64,000 nucleotides of DNA. It comes from Sipunculus nudus (taxonomy: Eukaryota > Annelida > Sipuncula > Golfingiida > Sipunculidae). The number at the start of each line of letters is the position of its first letter. Positions within the stretch are counted from its first letter, which is position 1. Both the position numbers and the translations under genes were made by a program. This document shows, one piece after another, positions 49,115-57,426 of the stretch. The notes under the pieces were generated by a model. The model saw nothing but the letters and a program-made list of their open reading frames with translations, made no database searches and had not been told where the DNA came from. Location of the stretch: contig CM049313.1 in the NCBI GenBank assembly GCA_026874595.1, forward strand, positions 63,059,659 through 63,123,658, read 5' to 3'.

Positions 49115-52100
49115 TGACAGTTCCTTCAATTACCTAATATTATATCAATAAGTTTTTTGAAGGTATAACCTACATATTTTTAAACAAAATAAATAAAAGT
49201 ACACGAAATATCAGGACATATGGACCGAAGATGATTCTCTTCTTGTCAGGGGGAGTTAATTTTTTTTAATTTAGTTTATTGACAGCTTAAGTAACATAAT
49301 CAATAAAAGGACATCAATACGTCTAACAATTAACGTATATGTGTGACAAAGATGATTGAATTCAGGTACCGCGTGGTCACTCCTACACTCACCACGCAGC
49401 GGTTATACCCTGCAGTCGTTCCAGATCCCCTTCGTTTTAACCGCTGCTTTGTGTAGCAATTTTCGTGGGGTCTCAATACCAGGGCTGGCACAGGGTTAAC
49501 AATCAGTTTAATGAGAGCGGGGTGACGCGGATTTAAAACCTGGATGCACAATGCGATACCCCGCTCTCATTGGTCTGGTTACAATTGTTTGCCGTGTGCG
49601 AGCCCTGGTGGTGAGACCCGAAATATCTTGCTATAAAAGTCAGCGGTTAAAAATTAGAGGTCTGGAACGACTGCAGTGTATAAACGCTGTATGAAGAGCG
49701 TAGGTCACTACGGGGGAAAAGACCCTTCTGCAATATGGACACTTGTAAAGTGCGCTATCTTGGTCTTCATACAGCCACAATGCCTTGTTGAAATATAACC
49801 CAGTATGCAGCGATAATATGTGATTTTGGGCATATCAATACTAATTGCCATGCAGTGTCCCAGCCATACAGCTGCTGATACCCACACATCTTGTACATTT
49901 ATTTTACCACGTGAAGATACGAAATGAAGTTTTAAACGGAATATTCAGTATATTTCTAAACAAAAGGTTCCATATTTCTCAGCTTTTGTCTTATTGGACG
50001 TTTGCTGTTATTTGCATGGGATACCACCTGTAATTGACCTATCCATGAACTCTATGTGACCTTAATCGCATATTCATTCAATCAAGTGACCTTTGTGAAC
50101 CAATCAAGTGAACATTGTAAAGCGTCAATCATCAGACAAAAGCAAAATTTTGCATATTTTTTTGACAGAGCTCTGTAAAACAGAACACGTGTAGTCTGCA
50201 AAAACTACCAGTACCCATGTCGGCATGTTTTCCGGGATATTATTTATACAAAGGAGACAGTATAAAAAGTTCTAGGCTATACGTTGCAGGAGCCATTCCT
50301 CCGACTACCCAGTAAATAATAATGTCTTACTTGGCACGTAATTCGTATGAGACAAATAATCAAAATATTGCAAGACAGTTCATATTGACTGCGATACAGA
50401 AAACAATGGTCAGGCGATACCAATTGATGACGTCAGTCAATACGCCGTCATGCGTCATCGACCTTTGTGACGTCAATATTATGTGGTAAGAAGCTCTCGC
50501 TACTATGGGCATGGAAGACGTTCTGTGTAGGAGCGTTTTAGGGGCTCATTTTAATAATAAGTTAAGGGGGAACATGACACTTTAAACTACCAATGGAATT
50601 TCTTAGATAGTCTGCACATGATATCTACAAAACATACTTTGTAAAATTATGAAATGAAATCTGGGGGTCAATGTGCTTATTTTTACAGTATATGAAGTTG
50701 AAAATTGACACTTTTGGTGGGTTTTTATATGATATTATAACTAAGGGGGAAGCAAAAGTTACATATTTTAGAAAACTGACCAATGTATTTTTCATAATAT
50801 TCTAAATAAACATGCAGAATTAAATATCAATCTTATTTATAGACAAAAATGTGTATGTCAATGGGTTAAATTTTAAAATATTAGGCCAAAATATGAAAAT
50901 TTTGGATATTATTAGTTTAGGAAAAACCCATAAGGTGGCGCTGGCGGTTTTGAGCCAGAGAGCAAGTCTACACATGAATGGCTTCTGGCGTCAACAATAT
51001 ATGATCAGCTTTTAAAATGCCCATATAAAAAGAAATATAAATATCAGCACTAAAAAACTATGGTTATATACTCAATATCTCTTCAGAATTACACCATCAG
51101 TGTCACTTACAATCATATGGTGATATTTATGCTCTTTTTTTGTCATCTACTTGCAACTGTCAAAACTGACAGTTGACAACAGAGCCGTTGGCATATTCCT
51201 GCACTTGAGCCTCTTCTGGTGATATTCTGGTGAAATTATCTTTGTAAAACTTTGATACTATTTGAAAATATAATTAAATAAAGCAGTCACACTGAGCATT
51301 CCTACAATAATTGTTTATCGTAGTTACTTTTCTCAAATGATGCCCTGAAGCGATGACGTTGTTCATGACAACAAAAGTCACAAACGGCAAAATATGTAGC
51401 CTCGTGATAATATAATTAAACCAGATATTTTTAATTTGCAGTGTCATCAGTAGGGGGCGCCAGTAAAGTGTCATGTTCCCCCTTAAAAGGGCGGATCATT
51501 CGGGCTGTGGTGGATATGTCCATTTACCCAAGTGCATACCTATATATTTTAGAAGAAGTATAGATATTACACATTATTAACAGACAAGCCAAGTTATCGC
51601 CATGATCAGAGGCCCCATCACACGTGAAATGACACGAAATTCAAGGTTCATACATTTTAGCTCGGTGAGCTAATATCTGCCGGTGCTCAGTGTACTCAGT
51701 GATACAACCCTCACAGAATGAAATCGAAAAGCCTCATAATTCGTGTGACGTCATTGTGCTCTGTCAAGCACCGCCCGGGAAGGAAACTTACAACAGAGTT
51801 GTCTCTGAATGTGTGTAGGTGCCCGGTCGTGTTCGCCTTTGAAGTGTTTACTGGAGTTCTTTGTGAAAAGAGTGTCTGTAAATGATTGTTTGTGTTGATA
51901 ACATGCGCGACCGTTAATAATTATGTTATGAACCGGCTTGTTAGGCATTGGCTTTGTTTGGCTCTCGGGCCAATACGAAGGTAACACGGAACAAACCGGT
52001 TAATAAGTTATACTATTAATTATCATGAACCGAAGTACCGATAATGCGACTCACCTTGAGTCTACATATGTAGTGTTCTTTGTCCTTTCCATCACATGAC

Positions 52101-52255
52101 GTCACCGGAAGTTGTTTGAGTTTTCCGGCCTCTGAGCCCACGCATGCGCGTCGTCTCGATCTCGTGCCTTGTCCGCACGTCATGGAACACCTGGTCCATT
52201 GCGACCAGGCCGTCCACGACGCGTTCCTGTCACGTTTCCTTTGACCAACCACCAC
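38955..52255 (-). CDS. ADAMTSL5: ADAMTS-like protein 5-type secreted matrix protein (9 exons, N-terminus missing)
   Basis: Nine minus-strand exons join in phase with GT-AG introns into 597 residues. Exon ends are 52,255-52,055; 48,952-48,850; 46,130-45,997; 44,828-44,708; 43,834-43,748; 43,272-43,112; 42,651-42,090; 40,947-40,870; 39,301-38,955. Counting from the first exon, the domains are a thrombospondin type 1 repeat (14-66), the ADAMTS cysteine-rich domain (68-173), the spacer (174 to about 300), an Asn/Pro/Arg-rich linker (about 300-456) and a netrin-like NTR domain (457-597). One TSP1 repeat, no protease domain and a C-terminal NTR are the architecture specific to ADAMTSL5 within the ADAMTS/ADAMTSL family. 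Vertebrate ADAMTSL5 is a secreted glycoprotein linked to fibrillin microfibrils and heparin; a similar role here is inference. About ten N-X-S/T sites are present. The signal peptide exon is not identified, so the true start lies at higher coordinates. Confidence 0.9.
40870..40947 (-). CDS. ADAMTSL5: ADAMTSL5-like exon H: start of NTR domain
   Basis: 78 nt, phase 1 to 1, acceptor 'ttcttccag|aggatt', donor 'gactttg|gtgggt'. Encodes EDCQPCTPP and VDHFCQSDF; the C-x-SDF pattern is the usual entry to an NTR domain. An internal GT (after 27 nt) would also keep phase but would lose this motif, so the longer exon is preferred. Confidence 0.85.
41272..41456. mobile_element. Small inverted-repeat element with G/C tracts
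   Basis: Left end CAGGCGCAGACCCGG followed by a G run; right end, inverse, CAGGCGCGGATCCAGG followed by a G run. The interior is about 100 bp of unrelated AT-rich DNA. The CAGG-type ends suggest a hAT-like MITE. I see no clear target duplication. It sits in the intron between exons G and H. Confidence 0.55.
42090..42651 (-). CDS. ADAMTSL5: ADAMTSL5-like exon G: spacer end and Asn/Pro-rich linker
   Basis: 562 nt, the longest exon; acceptor 'tctatttag|tatatt', donor 'gttcctg|gtaggt'. It ends the spacer (FRRRNPGVKIQFY). It continues into a low-complexity linker of Asn, Pro and Arg (residues about 318-352), then Gly/His/Asn-rich sequence and a strongly basic stretch (QRKDRRRSR). Several N-glycosylation sites are present (NNT, NKT, NRT twice, NDT). 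Mammalian ADAMTSL5 has a Pro-rich linker at the same place, so composition rather than sequence is conserved. Confidence 0.9.
43112..43272 (-). CDS. ADAMTSL5: ADAMTSL5-like exon F: spacer part 2
   Basis: 161 nt, acceptor 'gtattttag|cgctct', donor 'ctcatg|gtaaac'. Encodes RYYLNGN, PGPYPAGGTIFNYT and LKAEGPLNKDMNLM, the typical spacer core (YLNG, PG-Y--AGT-F-Y, GP). NYT is an N-glycosylation site. Confidence 0.95.
43748..43834 (-). CDS. ADAMTSL5: ADAMTSL5-like exon E: spacer part 1
   Basis: 87 nt, phase 1 to 1, acceptor 'ccattttag|ctgaca', donor 'tatatag|gtaggt'. Encodes IFTLPKGAAHIKIEDTSRNY, the first strands of the spacer (usual pattern: IP-GA-HI-V-E). Found by phase and homology; the exon is only 29 codons long. 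Confidence 0.9.
44708..44828 (-). CDS. ADAMTSL5: ADAMTSL5-like exon D: cysteine-rich to spacer junction
   Basis: 121 nt, acceptor 'ctgattgtag|agaatc', donor 'aggcc|gtaagt'. Encodes IGCDGRIGS and DNCKVCGGRNHNC, the classic end of the ADAMTS cysteine-rich domain (VGCD..GS...D.CGVCGG...C). Confidence 0.95.
44925..45030 (+). repeat. tRNA-like SINE fragment joined to (AT)n
   Basis: 'gggttcgagtccgg' at about 44,936 matches a tRNA B-box. About 20 bp further an (AT)n run of roughly 60 bp begins (44,968-45,028). No A-box is clear, so this is a truncated SINE at best. Confidence 0.4.
45720..45885. repeat. Possible SINE-like fragment
   Basis: The minus strand contains 'ggttcgatcct', a B-box-like sequence, in a patch that is more GC-rich than its surroundings and ends at a T run. 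The tRNA relation is weak. Confidence 0.3.
45997..46130 (-). CDS. ADAMTSL5: ADAMTSL5-like exon C: cysteine-rich domain
   Basis: 134 nt, acceptor 'tatataag|gccc', donor 'tgcaca|gtaagt'. Encodes PNSCELTC, FLYNFGKVTDGTPC and KDVCLDGHC, the signature strings of the ADAMTS cysteine-rich domain (CELxC, V-DGTPC, C-DG-C). Confidence 0.95.
46143..46200 (+). repeat. (GACAGA)n/(GA)n simple repeat
   Basis: A degenerate purine-rich microsatellite just past the acceptor of exon C. Confidence 0.8.
46600..48100 (+). other. CpG-rich segment with unrecognised open frames
   Basis: GC and CpG density rise sharply at 46,610-47,240. CGGCCGA-type motifs recur (about 46,661, 46,692, 46,726, 46,779, 47,130). Open frames on the plus strand include 46,818-47,252 (144 codons, overlapped by open frames in other phases) and 47,305-47,646. 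The second contains KHYDQHEAELFLHNQELEST and VLFKRKGSIALFTCSVKRP, with ordinary-looking codon use. A third starts at 47,966 with a good ATG context (MNAEPPAKKTAKNDLVQEVV), and a GTATGT donor-like site lies near its end. I recognise no family. It may be an inserted gene fragment, a nested antisense gene or an old transposon inside the intron between exons B and C. Confidence 0.35.
48190..48270. repeat. 26-bp tandem repeat, 2.5 copies
   Basis: 'tttcatttaccattgctatg' plus 'tacata' occurs twice exactly, then once in part. Confidence 0.8.
48643..48848 (-). mobile_element. tRNA-derived SINE with (TA)n tail
   Basis: Read on the minus strand, 48,825-48,755 is tRNA-like: a near-complete acceptor stem (CCTCTGT with GCCGAGG), an A-box-like 'tggtctataggggtacag' and a B-box 'agttcaaatctc'. 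A short body (to 48,713) and a (TA)n tail of about 70 bp follow. A diverged copy lies at 52,535-52,625. It starts about 25 bp from the donor of exon B. Confidence 0.65.
48850..48952 (-). CDS. ADAMTSL5: ADAMTSL5-like exon B: start of cysteine-rich domain
   Basis: 103 nt, acceptor 'tttcacag|gcctgt', donor 'gcgag|gtaagt'. Encodes ACEGTAEDYRMKQC and RRFYEWEAYLR, the opening of the ADAMTS cysteine-rich domain. An N-glycosylation site (NTT) lies between. A tRNA-derived SINE begins about 25 bp past its donor. Confidence 0.9.
49082..49114 (+). repeat. (ATA)n microsatellite
   Basis: About 11 uninterrupted trinucleotide units. Confidence 0.9.
49373..49705. mobile_element. Foldback (inverted-repeat) element
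   Basis: The left arm has 'gtcactcctacactc', 'agcggttata', 'ctgcagtcgttccagatccc' and 'gttttaaccgctg'. It is mirrored by the right arm ('tcagcggttaaaa', 'ggtctggaacgactgcagtg', 'gagcgtaggtcac'). The arms are about 150 bp, joined through a centre where 'aatgagagcggggt' and 'accccgctctcatt' also pair. A related half copy is at 2937-3110. There is no coding capacity. Confidence 0.7.
50566..51482. mobile_element. 917-bp TTAA-flanked MITE
   Basis: Both ends are the same 19-bp inverted repeat, GGGGGAACATGACACTTTA, and both are flanked by TTAA (50,562-50,565; 51,483-51,486). A TTAA duplication is characteristic of piggyBac-type insertion. There is no transposase frame inside. It sits in the intron between exons A and B. 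Confidence 0.75.
52055..52255 (-). CDS. ADAMTSL5: ADAMTSL5-like exon A: thrombospondin type 1 repeat
   Basis: 201 nt, phase 0 to 0, acceptor 'tttactccag|gtggtg', donor 'ctcaag|gtgagt'. It encodes WTAWSQW, the WxxWxxW C-mannosylation pattern, followed by CSMTCG, the CxxTCG O-fucosylation pattern, and a basic TRSRRRAC strand. An N-glycosylation site (NAS) precedes the first Trp. The repeat's conserved cysteines are present. Confidence 0.95.
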
Positions 52256-52534
52256 CTGGAGTAAATATAAATAAATATTAAACCGTCAAACCTGGTTCAT
52301 AGCTGCACTGTAATGGGGTAGTCAAATTTGCGAGTTGGGTTTGTTACTGTGTCCTGTTCTGTTCATTGTCCTGTGTTCGAGTTACGCTTGTTCAGAAAAC
52401 CTCATCCGACAATTGTGCCAAATATCGGTAAACCAGTTTTTTTTATTTTCTTTTGAGAAGGTAACTCCCACCGATTCTATTAAATGCTGACTTCTAGGCT
52501 CATTGTTAACCTAATTAAGTATGTTAGTCTGTCA

Positions 52535-52625
52535 AATTTCGGGTACCGACCCTGAAAATCATACCGCCACTCGACTGAGATTTGGACTCACAACATTCTG
52601 ACATCAAGTAGTACATGTGCTCTTC
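52535..52625 (-). repeat. Diverged copy of the SINE at 48.7 kb
   Basis: 'ccgaccctgaaaatcatacc' and 'ctgagatttggactcacaac' correspond to 'ccgaccgtgaaaaatctcac' and 'ctgagatttgaactcctgac' at 48,731-48,782. Confidence 0.6.
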
Positions 52626-52984
52626 CCCTAGAAAACAGAATCAGGTATCAGTAAACCAGTCACAAGTAGGATCACATAACCAATATTACGTTATGCTCTC
52701 GGTCTCTGCTCGATATTTGGCTCAGGTTGGCTGAAGAGTTAAATGGTGGCTGAATTCATGATTTATGCAGAAACCACAGGATATATGGCTATCAGTGCAG
52801 CAGCTTGGTCATCTATTGTTCTATAGTTGCTCAATAGTTTCGTTTGACAACCGACAGGATTTTGGATCGGAAAATTTAGTACATCAGGATTTATAAATTT
52901 AATTCCCTGCACCAAAATGTACCTAGGTTCAGGTCACCGCATGAGGAATGCTCCACGATGACAGCTTGTATTTATAATATATTC

Positions 52985-53400
52985 TAAACCCAATAAAACA
53001 AGAGCACCGCAAGTGATGCCTAATATGCGTCCGTCGCATATCTTGTGACCTCTGACCTGATTAAATATGCGAGAATTTTGCCGAGAATGTAATTCATTTG
53101 TTAAACTATATTAGTTAATATTCATTACGAGTTCCATGAATTCCATCAGATTTATTTCAAGTCATCACAGCGCCACAAAAGTGTGTTGATCTCTGACCTC
53201 AATGAATGAGCATTGATTTTTACCATAATCGAACTCGAGCGGGATAAGTTTGTTAGTAGCCATGGTGAGTTTCATGAAAATCCATGAGAGCCCTGGAAAG
53301 TTATCCCAGCGACACTTAAAATTAACCGACGTACGGACGGACGGACAGTGGGTATATGTCATAATACGTCCCGTCATAGACTGGCGCATATAAAAGGGAC
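52985..53400 (+). repeat. Dispersed repeat with (GGAC)n tail
   Basis: Starts 'aacaagagcaccgcaagtga', ends with 'cggacggacggacagtggg' and 'cgtcccgtcatagactgg'. It has pearl-like composition but no obvious core duplication. A start-like copy lies at 14,331. Confidence 0.5.
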
Positions 53401-54510
53401 ATGATACTGAATCGTTTGTACCTGTATCTTCTTTAAACGGCCTTCAACAGGATATATGTTCTAATGACGCAGTGTGTAAATGTGCAAACATAATTTGGGA
53501 CGCATAAAAGTGTCCACTCACTCTCTTCTAATTGCATTGTATACCTGTCTTCGAAAGTATCCCTTTAAATAAAACTGGTATATATGTTGCAACTTCTTGG
53601 AAGCCCGGTCTCTGAGTAGGCACCTTCATAATTTATATATAAAACTTATATATAATAATTTTAACCTTGGATATGATAATCATCATTTTTATGTTTTAGC
53701 AGTAATTATTTATAACATTTTCTGATAATTAATAATTTATATTAATATATATAATAATTTAAAACTTTATCAGCCTGAAATCAGGACAATTGTTTTTCAC
53801 TTGGGGGAAAAAGTCACATATTATCGGCTTTAAGTGTACTTGTGTTAGTAACGTTGGCAAAAAGACACTTTCTTAATCGTCACAAAACAAGGATAAGTTA
53901 CATATATACATACATTTTGGTAGGACATATCATCACATGTGTATACATTTAGTCAGTATTTAGGTATTCAAATACGATCTTATGCAACTTAAATACTTAT
54001 ATGACCGAGGTATATAACCTAACTATATTAATTAACGCTATAATATTATAACGCCTTGCGGAATAAATAGAATAAACTGGAAACTATCCGAACACTCTAT
54101 AGGAGGAGAGATTAAAATCTGGTTCAAAGACAAGCTGGAAGTTTGAAAACAACAAAAACATTGATTAATACATGTCGTTATCGAAAAACAAAAGCGCCTA
54201 CCCTGGAACTTCCCTGTGTTCCTGATTATTCTGGGCATAAAACAATAGGGGGTAATAGGTTAAAAGCTAATAAACAAACCTCAAATACACTCAGCGCAAT
54301 CATTTACAGGCAATACAAAGCGAGCTGATAAGGACTGACAGAAATACGAAGCCCGTAGCGTCACCTAGCGTCTGACCGTCGACCCCAAGGTCACGTGAAA
54401 CAAACCTCATGACGTCACAACCAGATGGTGCTGACACCTGCCTAATCGCAAAAGAAAAGATTCCATTGTTGAATTTGTCTAAGAAAAGATAAACAGACAA
54501 TTAACGTTAA
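53401..54510. other. No supported gene
   Basis: AT-rich; nothing recognised. It forms part of the presumed first large intron of the ADAMTSL5-like gene. Confidence 0.4.
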
Positions 54511-54517
54511 GTTTTAC

Positions 54518-54570
54518 CTTGAGCAAGAATGGGTTTGGCGTCCATTGTTTGAGATTTATCGGGGATGTGT
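54518..54570 (-). CDS. Candidate upstream exon of the ADAMTSL5-like gene (1)
   Basis: 53 nt, acceptor 'ttccctccag|acacat', donor 'ctcaag|gtaaaac', ending in phase 0, which fits exon A. It reads TSPINLKQWTPNPFLLK into VVVGQRKRD. The frame is open, but there is no homology to confirm it, and the donor is weaker than in the other exons. It would be an alternative to the candidate at 55.8 kb, because both are phase 1 to 0. Confidence 0.2.
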
Positions 54571-54816
54571 CTGGAGGGAACAAAGGCAAGATGTTTTACG
54601 GTAATTGCCTCCCACGAGCTTACTACCAGTACTACCAAGCAGGTTCATCCAGTAAAACACTTATTGGAAAACGCTCATAGCTTGAACCATGCAACTGGCC
54701 CCCTGTATATTCAGGAATCAGGAGCTGGTTATATAAATAGTTTCTGCACGTGTGTGAACTTGTACCATAAATTTTTGCAGATGATAAATGAATAGCTTCA
54801 CTGTTTCAGACAACTA

Positions 54817-54995
54817 CAGTAGAACCTCCGAATTACGGCCACTGACATGACCGGACAGAGAACCCGTCATAGAGAGGTGCCCTTATAGTAGGGAGGTTAT
54901 AGAATTCGGGACTTACTTTCAAGGGACTGCCCTTAAGTGGCCGTAAATAGGAGGTAACCTTAGTACAGAGGTGCTCGTAAGGACAGGTTCAACTG
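54817..54995. mobile_element. 179-bp pogo-like MITE
   Basis: Inverted ends CAGTAGAACCTCC and CAGTTGAACCTGTCC, flanked by TA on both sides (54,815-54,816; 54,996-54,997). The interior 'ggactgcccttaagtggccg' and 'aggtgctcgtaagga' match 56,141-56,314. Confidence 0.75.
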
Positions 54996-54997
54996 TA

Positions 54998-55832
54998 CTT
55001 TCGTAAAACGAAATTTAAAAAAGCATTTGGATCGATATTGCACGTGCCAGAAGCCGTTAGTTTGTTTCTAAAAATTGGATGGTAACGTTACCAAAATATT
55101 GTGAATTATTCTAGACCCATGTAGTTTTTGCTTGAAATTTGCTGGAAAATACGCTTTTTATTGATGAAATACCCCGTGCTGGCAAAGATACTATAAGGAA
55201 AATTTATTATCTGATACTTAATCTTCTATATCCTTTACTGGTAACGAAAAGTTCAAGGGGCCATTTGCTAAGTGACACAAAATGACTCATTTGATAGACC
55301 CAAATCCTATATTCATTAAAGCTTCGCACGCTGAAACAAAAACTAAGGCGGAGCAACTTCTGGGGTAATTGGACGTTTAACCCAAAGTCAAAAATTATTA
55401 ATTAGATAATGCTGTAATGTTGTCACCTGGGTGGTCTTATTGGTAAAAACAGCACACTCAATTACAAGTACTTATCACAGGACGTAAAATTGTTTTTCCG
55501 AGGCTGGGTGGTCCATTGAAGAAAACAAACAAAGTATATTTTATATAATTATTAATTCTGACATATCATATATTTATAGTCGGAGTCAGTTTGTATGTGT
55601 GCTTGAATGAAGGTCATCTGGTTGTCCCTAACTGTCTCAGACTATCACGATCTTTTGAAGTTTTATTTAGACTCCAGCAGACCTACATGTAAGACCCTTA
55701 GTAATTTTTATTTTCCATAACAAACGTGTAAAATTCAACACAACATTACCCCTCGAAAGGCGTCTCTGACGCAGAATGTGAAGCACTAGCCTGGCACCCC
55801 ACGATTTGGCTCCAGTGAGTGGCCGGACTTAC
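54998..55832. other. No supported gene
   Basis: Nothing recognised. Confidence 0.4.
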
Positions 55833-55900
55833 CAATAGTTCATAAAGCTCGCGATAGAGAACACTCCTCATATTATCTCGCTGGCACATAACAGATGCGG
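55833..55900 (-). CDS. Candidate upstream exon of the ADAMTSL5-like gene (2)
   Basis: 68 nt with a good acceptor ('ttatacctgcgcag|ccgcat') and a consensus donor ('ctattg|gtaagt'). Open in one frame as ASVMCQRDNMRSVLYRELYE plus LL, ending in phase 0, which fits exon A. I do not recognise the peptide, and it could instead belong to an unrelated transcript. Confidence 0.25.
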
Positions 55901-56140
55901 CTGCGCAGGTATAATCAGTGGCATTTCAGTAACTACAACCTTGAAGATTATTGCATTGAAATTGAGAGCGCCATACAACATAGGCAAACCCGCCATGCAG
56001 TTAGTTAGACTATAGTTCTGCATTTGTATTGAGGGATAAAGTGGTTAACCTAAGAACACCATTAACTTCGTCATGATAAAATAAAATTTTTAATCCTAAA
56101 ACTAACCCCAGCTTTTACATATACACATCTTGTACATATT

Positions 56141-56314
56141 CAGTGGATCTTCCGATTTACGGATACTGACGGGTGAGGACATTTTGCCCGCAATAGAGTG
56201 TCCTTAATAGGGAGTTTGTAATTTCCGGGACCTACTTTCAAAGGACTGCCCATAAGTGTCCGTAAATAGGAGGTGCCTTTAGTACAGAGGTGCCCGTAAG
56301 GAGAGATTCCACTG
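56141..56314. mobile_element. 174-bp pogo-like MITE, second copy
   Basis: Ends CAGTGGATCTTCCG and, inverse, CAGTGGAATCTCTCC. The interior closely matches 54,817-54,995. The right end is followed by TA; the left flank is TT, probably by mutation. Confidence 0.7.
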
Positions 56315-56319
56315 TATAT

Positions 56320-57140
56320 TATACATATCTCTCATAAGAAAAGTCGTTTCTAGAGTTCAGTTGCATCCAGATGTAGATGTATTATCGATTTTTTATTGCC
56401 TTTATGAGCAGCCACTGGTATTGATACCAAGTGGTACAATTTGAAAGTTAGCTGCGTACTTGAAAACGCCCTTTTTCAGACGGAAATGTGGTCAAATGCG
56501 TTGGATAAGAATAAAATGGGTGTTTTTGTGGCAAGGACTTCACGGTTTAAATGATATTTTGTTGGCATTCGCATGTGAAATGCAATAAAAAGGTGTTTTC
56601 TTGAAATGTAAGAAACACTGATTTTCAGGTTTTATAGTTTTTACAAGTAGTCCCGGCCATCCCCATATTTCCCAACTAAAAATGGCGGAAGCATGGGAGG
56701 TTTATGTTCTGTCACATATGTTTTGTCCCCTTAACACATGGGCGTCTGCTCAAATATCAGAGTGAAGGAACTTGTCATATCGAAAATTTAAATGAAATCT
56801 CGAATTTTTATGAGGTAACCATATGTTCGTCATTATGTACAAAGCCTCAAGGCCTATATGTACTTTTTGACTGGAATAAACTAGACAAACCGCCAAGCAT
56901 GTTTGCGTGCTTATTCTGACAACATCCACCATGATCGAAAATAAACCGTTATGGTTCAGCATATTCAACCTTTTTCACGGGTAAGGAATATATAACTGCA
57001 TGCAAGCATGTCTTCCACAGCCTAGTCGTGAGAGGCGCGGGGTGTGATGGCGCTCACCATAGGGATGTGATCTTCACTTGGGTTTGTAAATATACATTAT
57101 TCTACGGTTTAATAACTAGCGAATGGTTAAAAGGGGGGGG
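56320..57140. other. No supported gene
   Basis: Nothing recognised beyond AT-rich sequence. A G tract of about 14 at 57,135-57,148 borders the next element. Confidence 0.4.
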
Positions 57141-57148
57141 GGGGGGCT

Positions 57149-57415
57149 TTTACCCCCGAGCCTCACTGGCTCATCAGACCGGAGCTTATCCTGGTTTCTG
57201 TAGCGTGAAGCGACTTAGTGAGTTAAAATCCTCCTGGATGGGACGCTAGTCCATTGACCTTCATAGTATTTTCTGGTACCCATTTCTACTGCTGGGTGGA
57301 CAGAAGACACTTGCGGTTGGGACCTTGCCCAAGAGTCATGGCACGGTGGGGATCTGACCGGGATTCGAACTCTCGTCCTCTCGATTATGAGCCAAGCACC
57401 TTGACCATTACAACC
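57149..57415 (-). mobile_element. tRNA-derived SINE with conserved-type body
   Basis: On the minus strand the head (57,412-57,355) is tRNA-like. It has A-box 'tggtcaaggtgc', an anticodon stem-loop with CAT in the loop, and B-box 'gttcgaatcccgg'. The body ('ccacccagcagtagaaatgg', 'ggactagcgtcccatcc') is of the kind shared by long mollusc SINEs. It is bounded by C/G tracts on both sides. Confidence 0.65.
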
Positions 57416-57426
57416 CCCCCCCCCCC

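Noticed and set aside
57340-57415. Functional tRNA-Met gene with CAT anticodon
   Set aside because: The T-stem is unpaired and the sequence continues into a SINE body, so it is tRNA-derived but not a tRNA gene.
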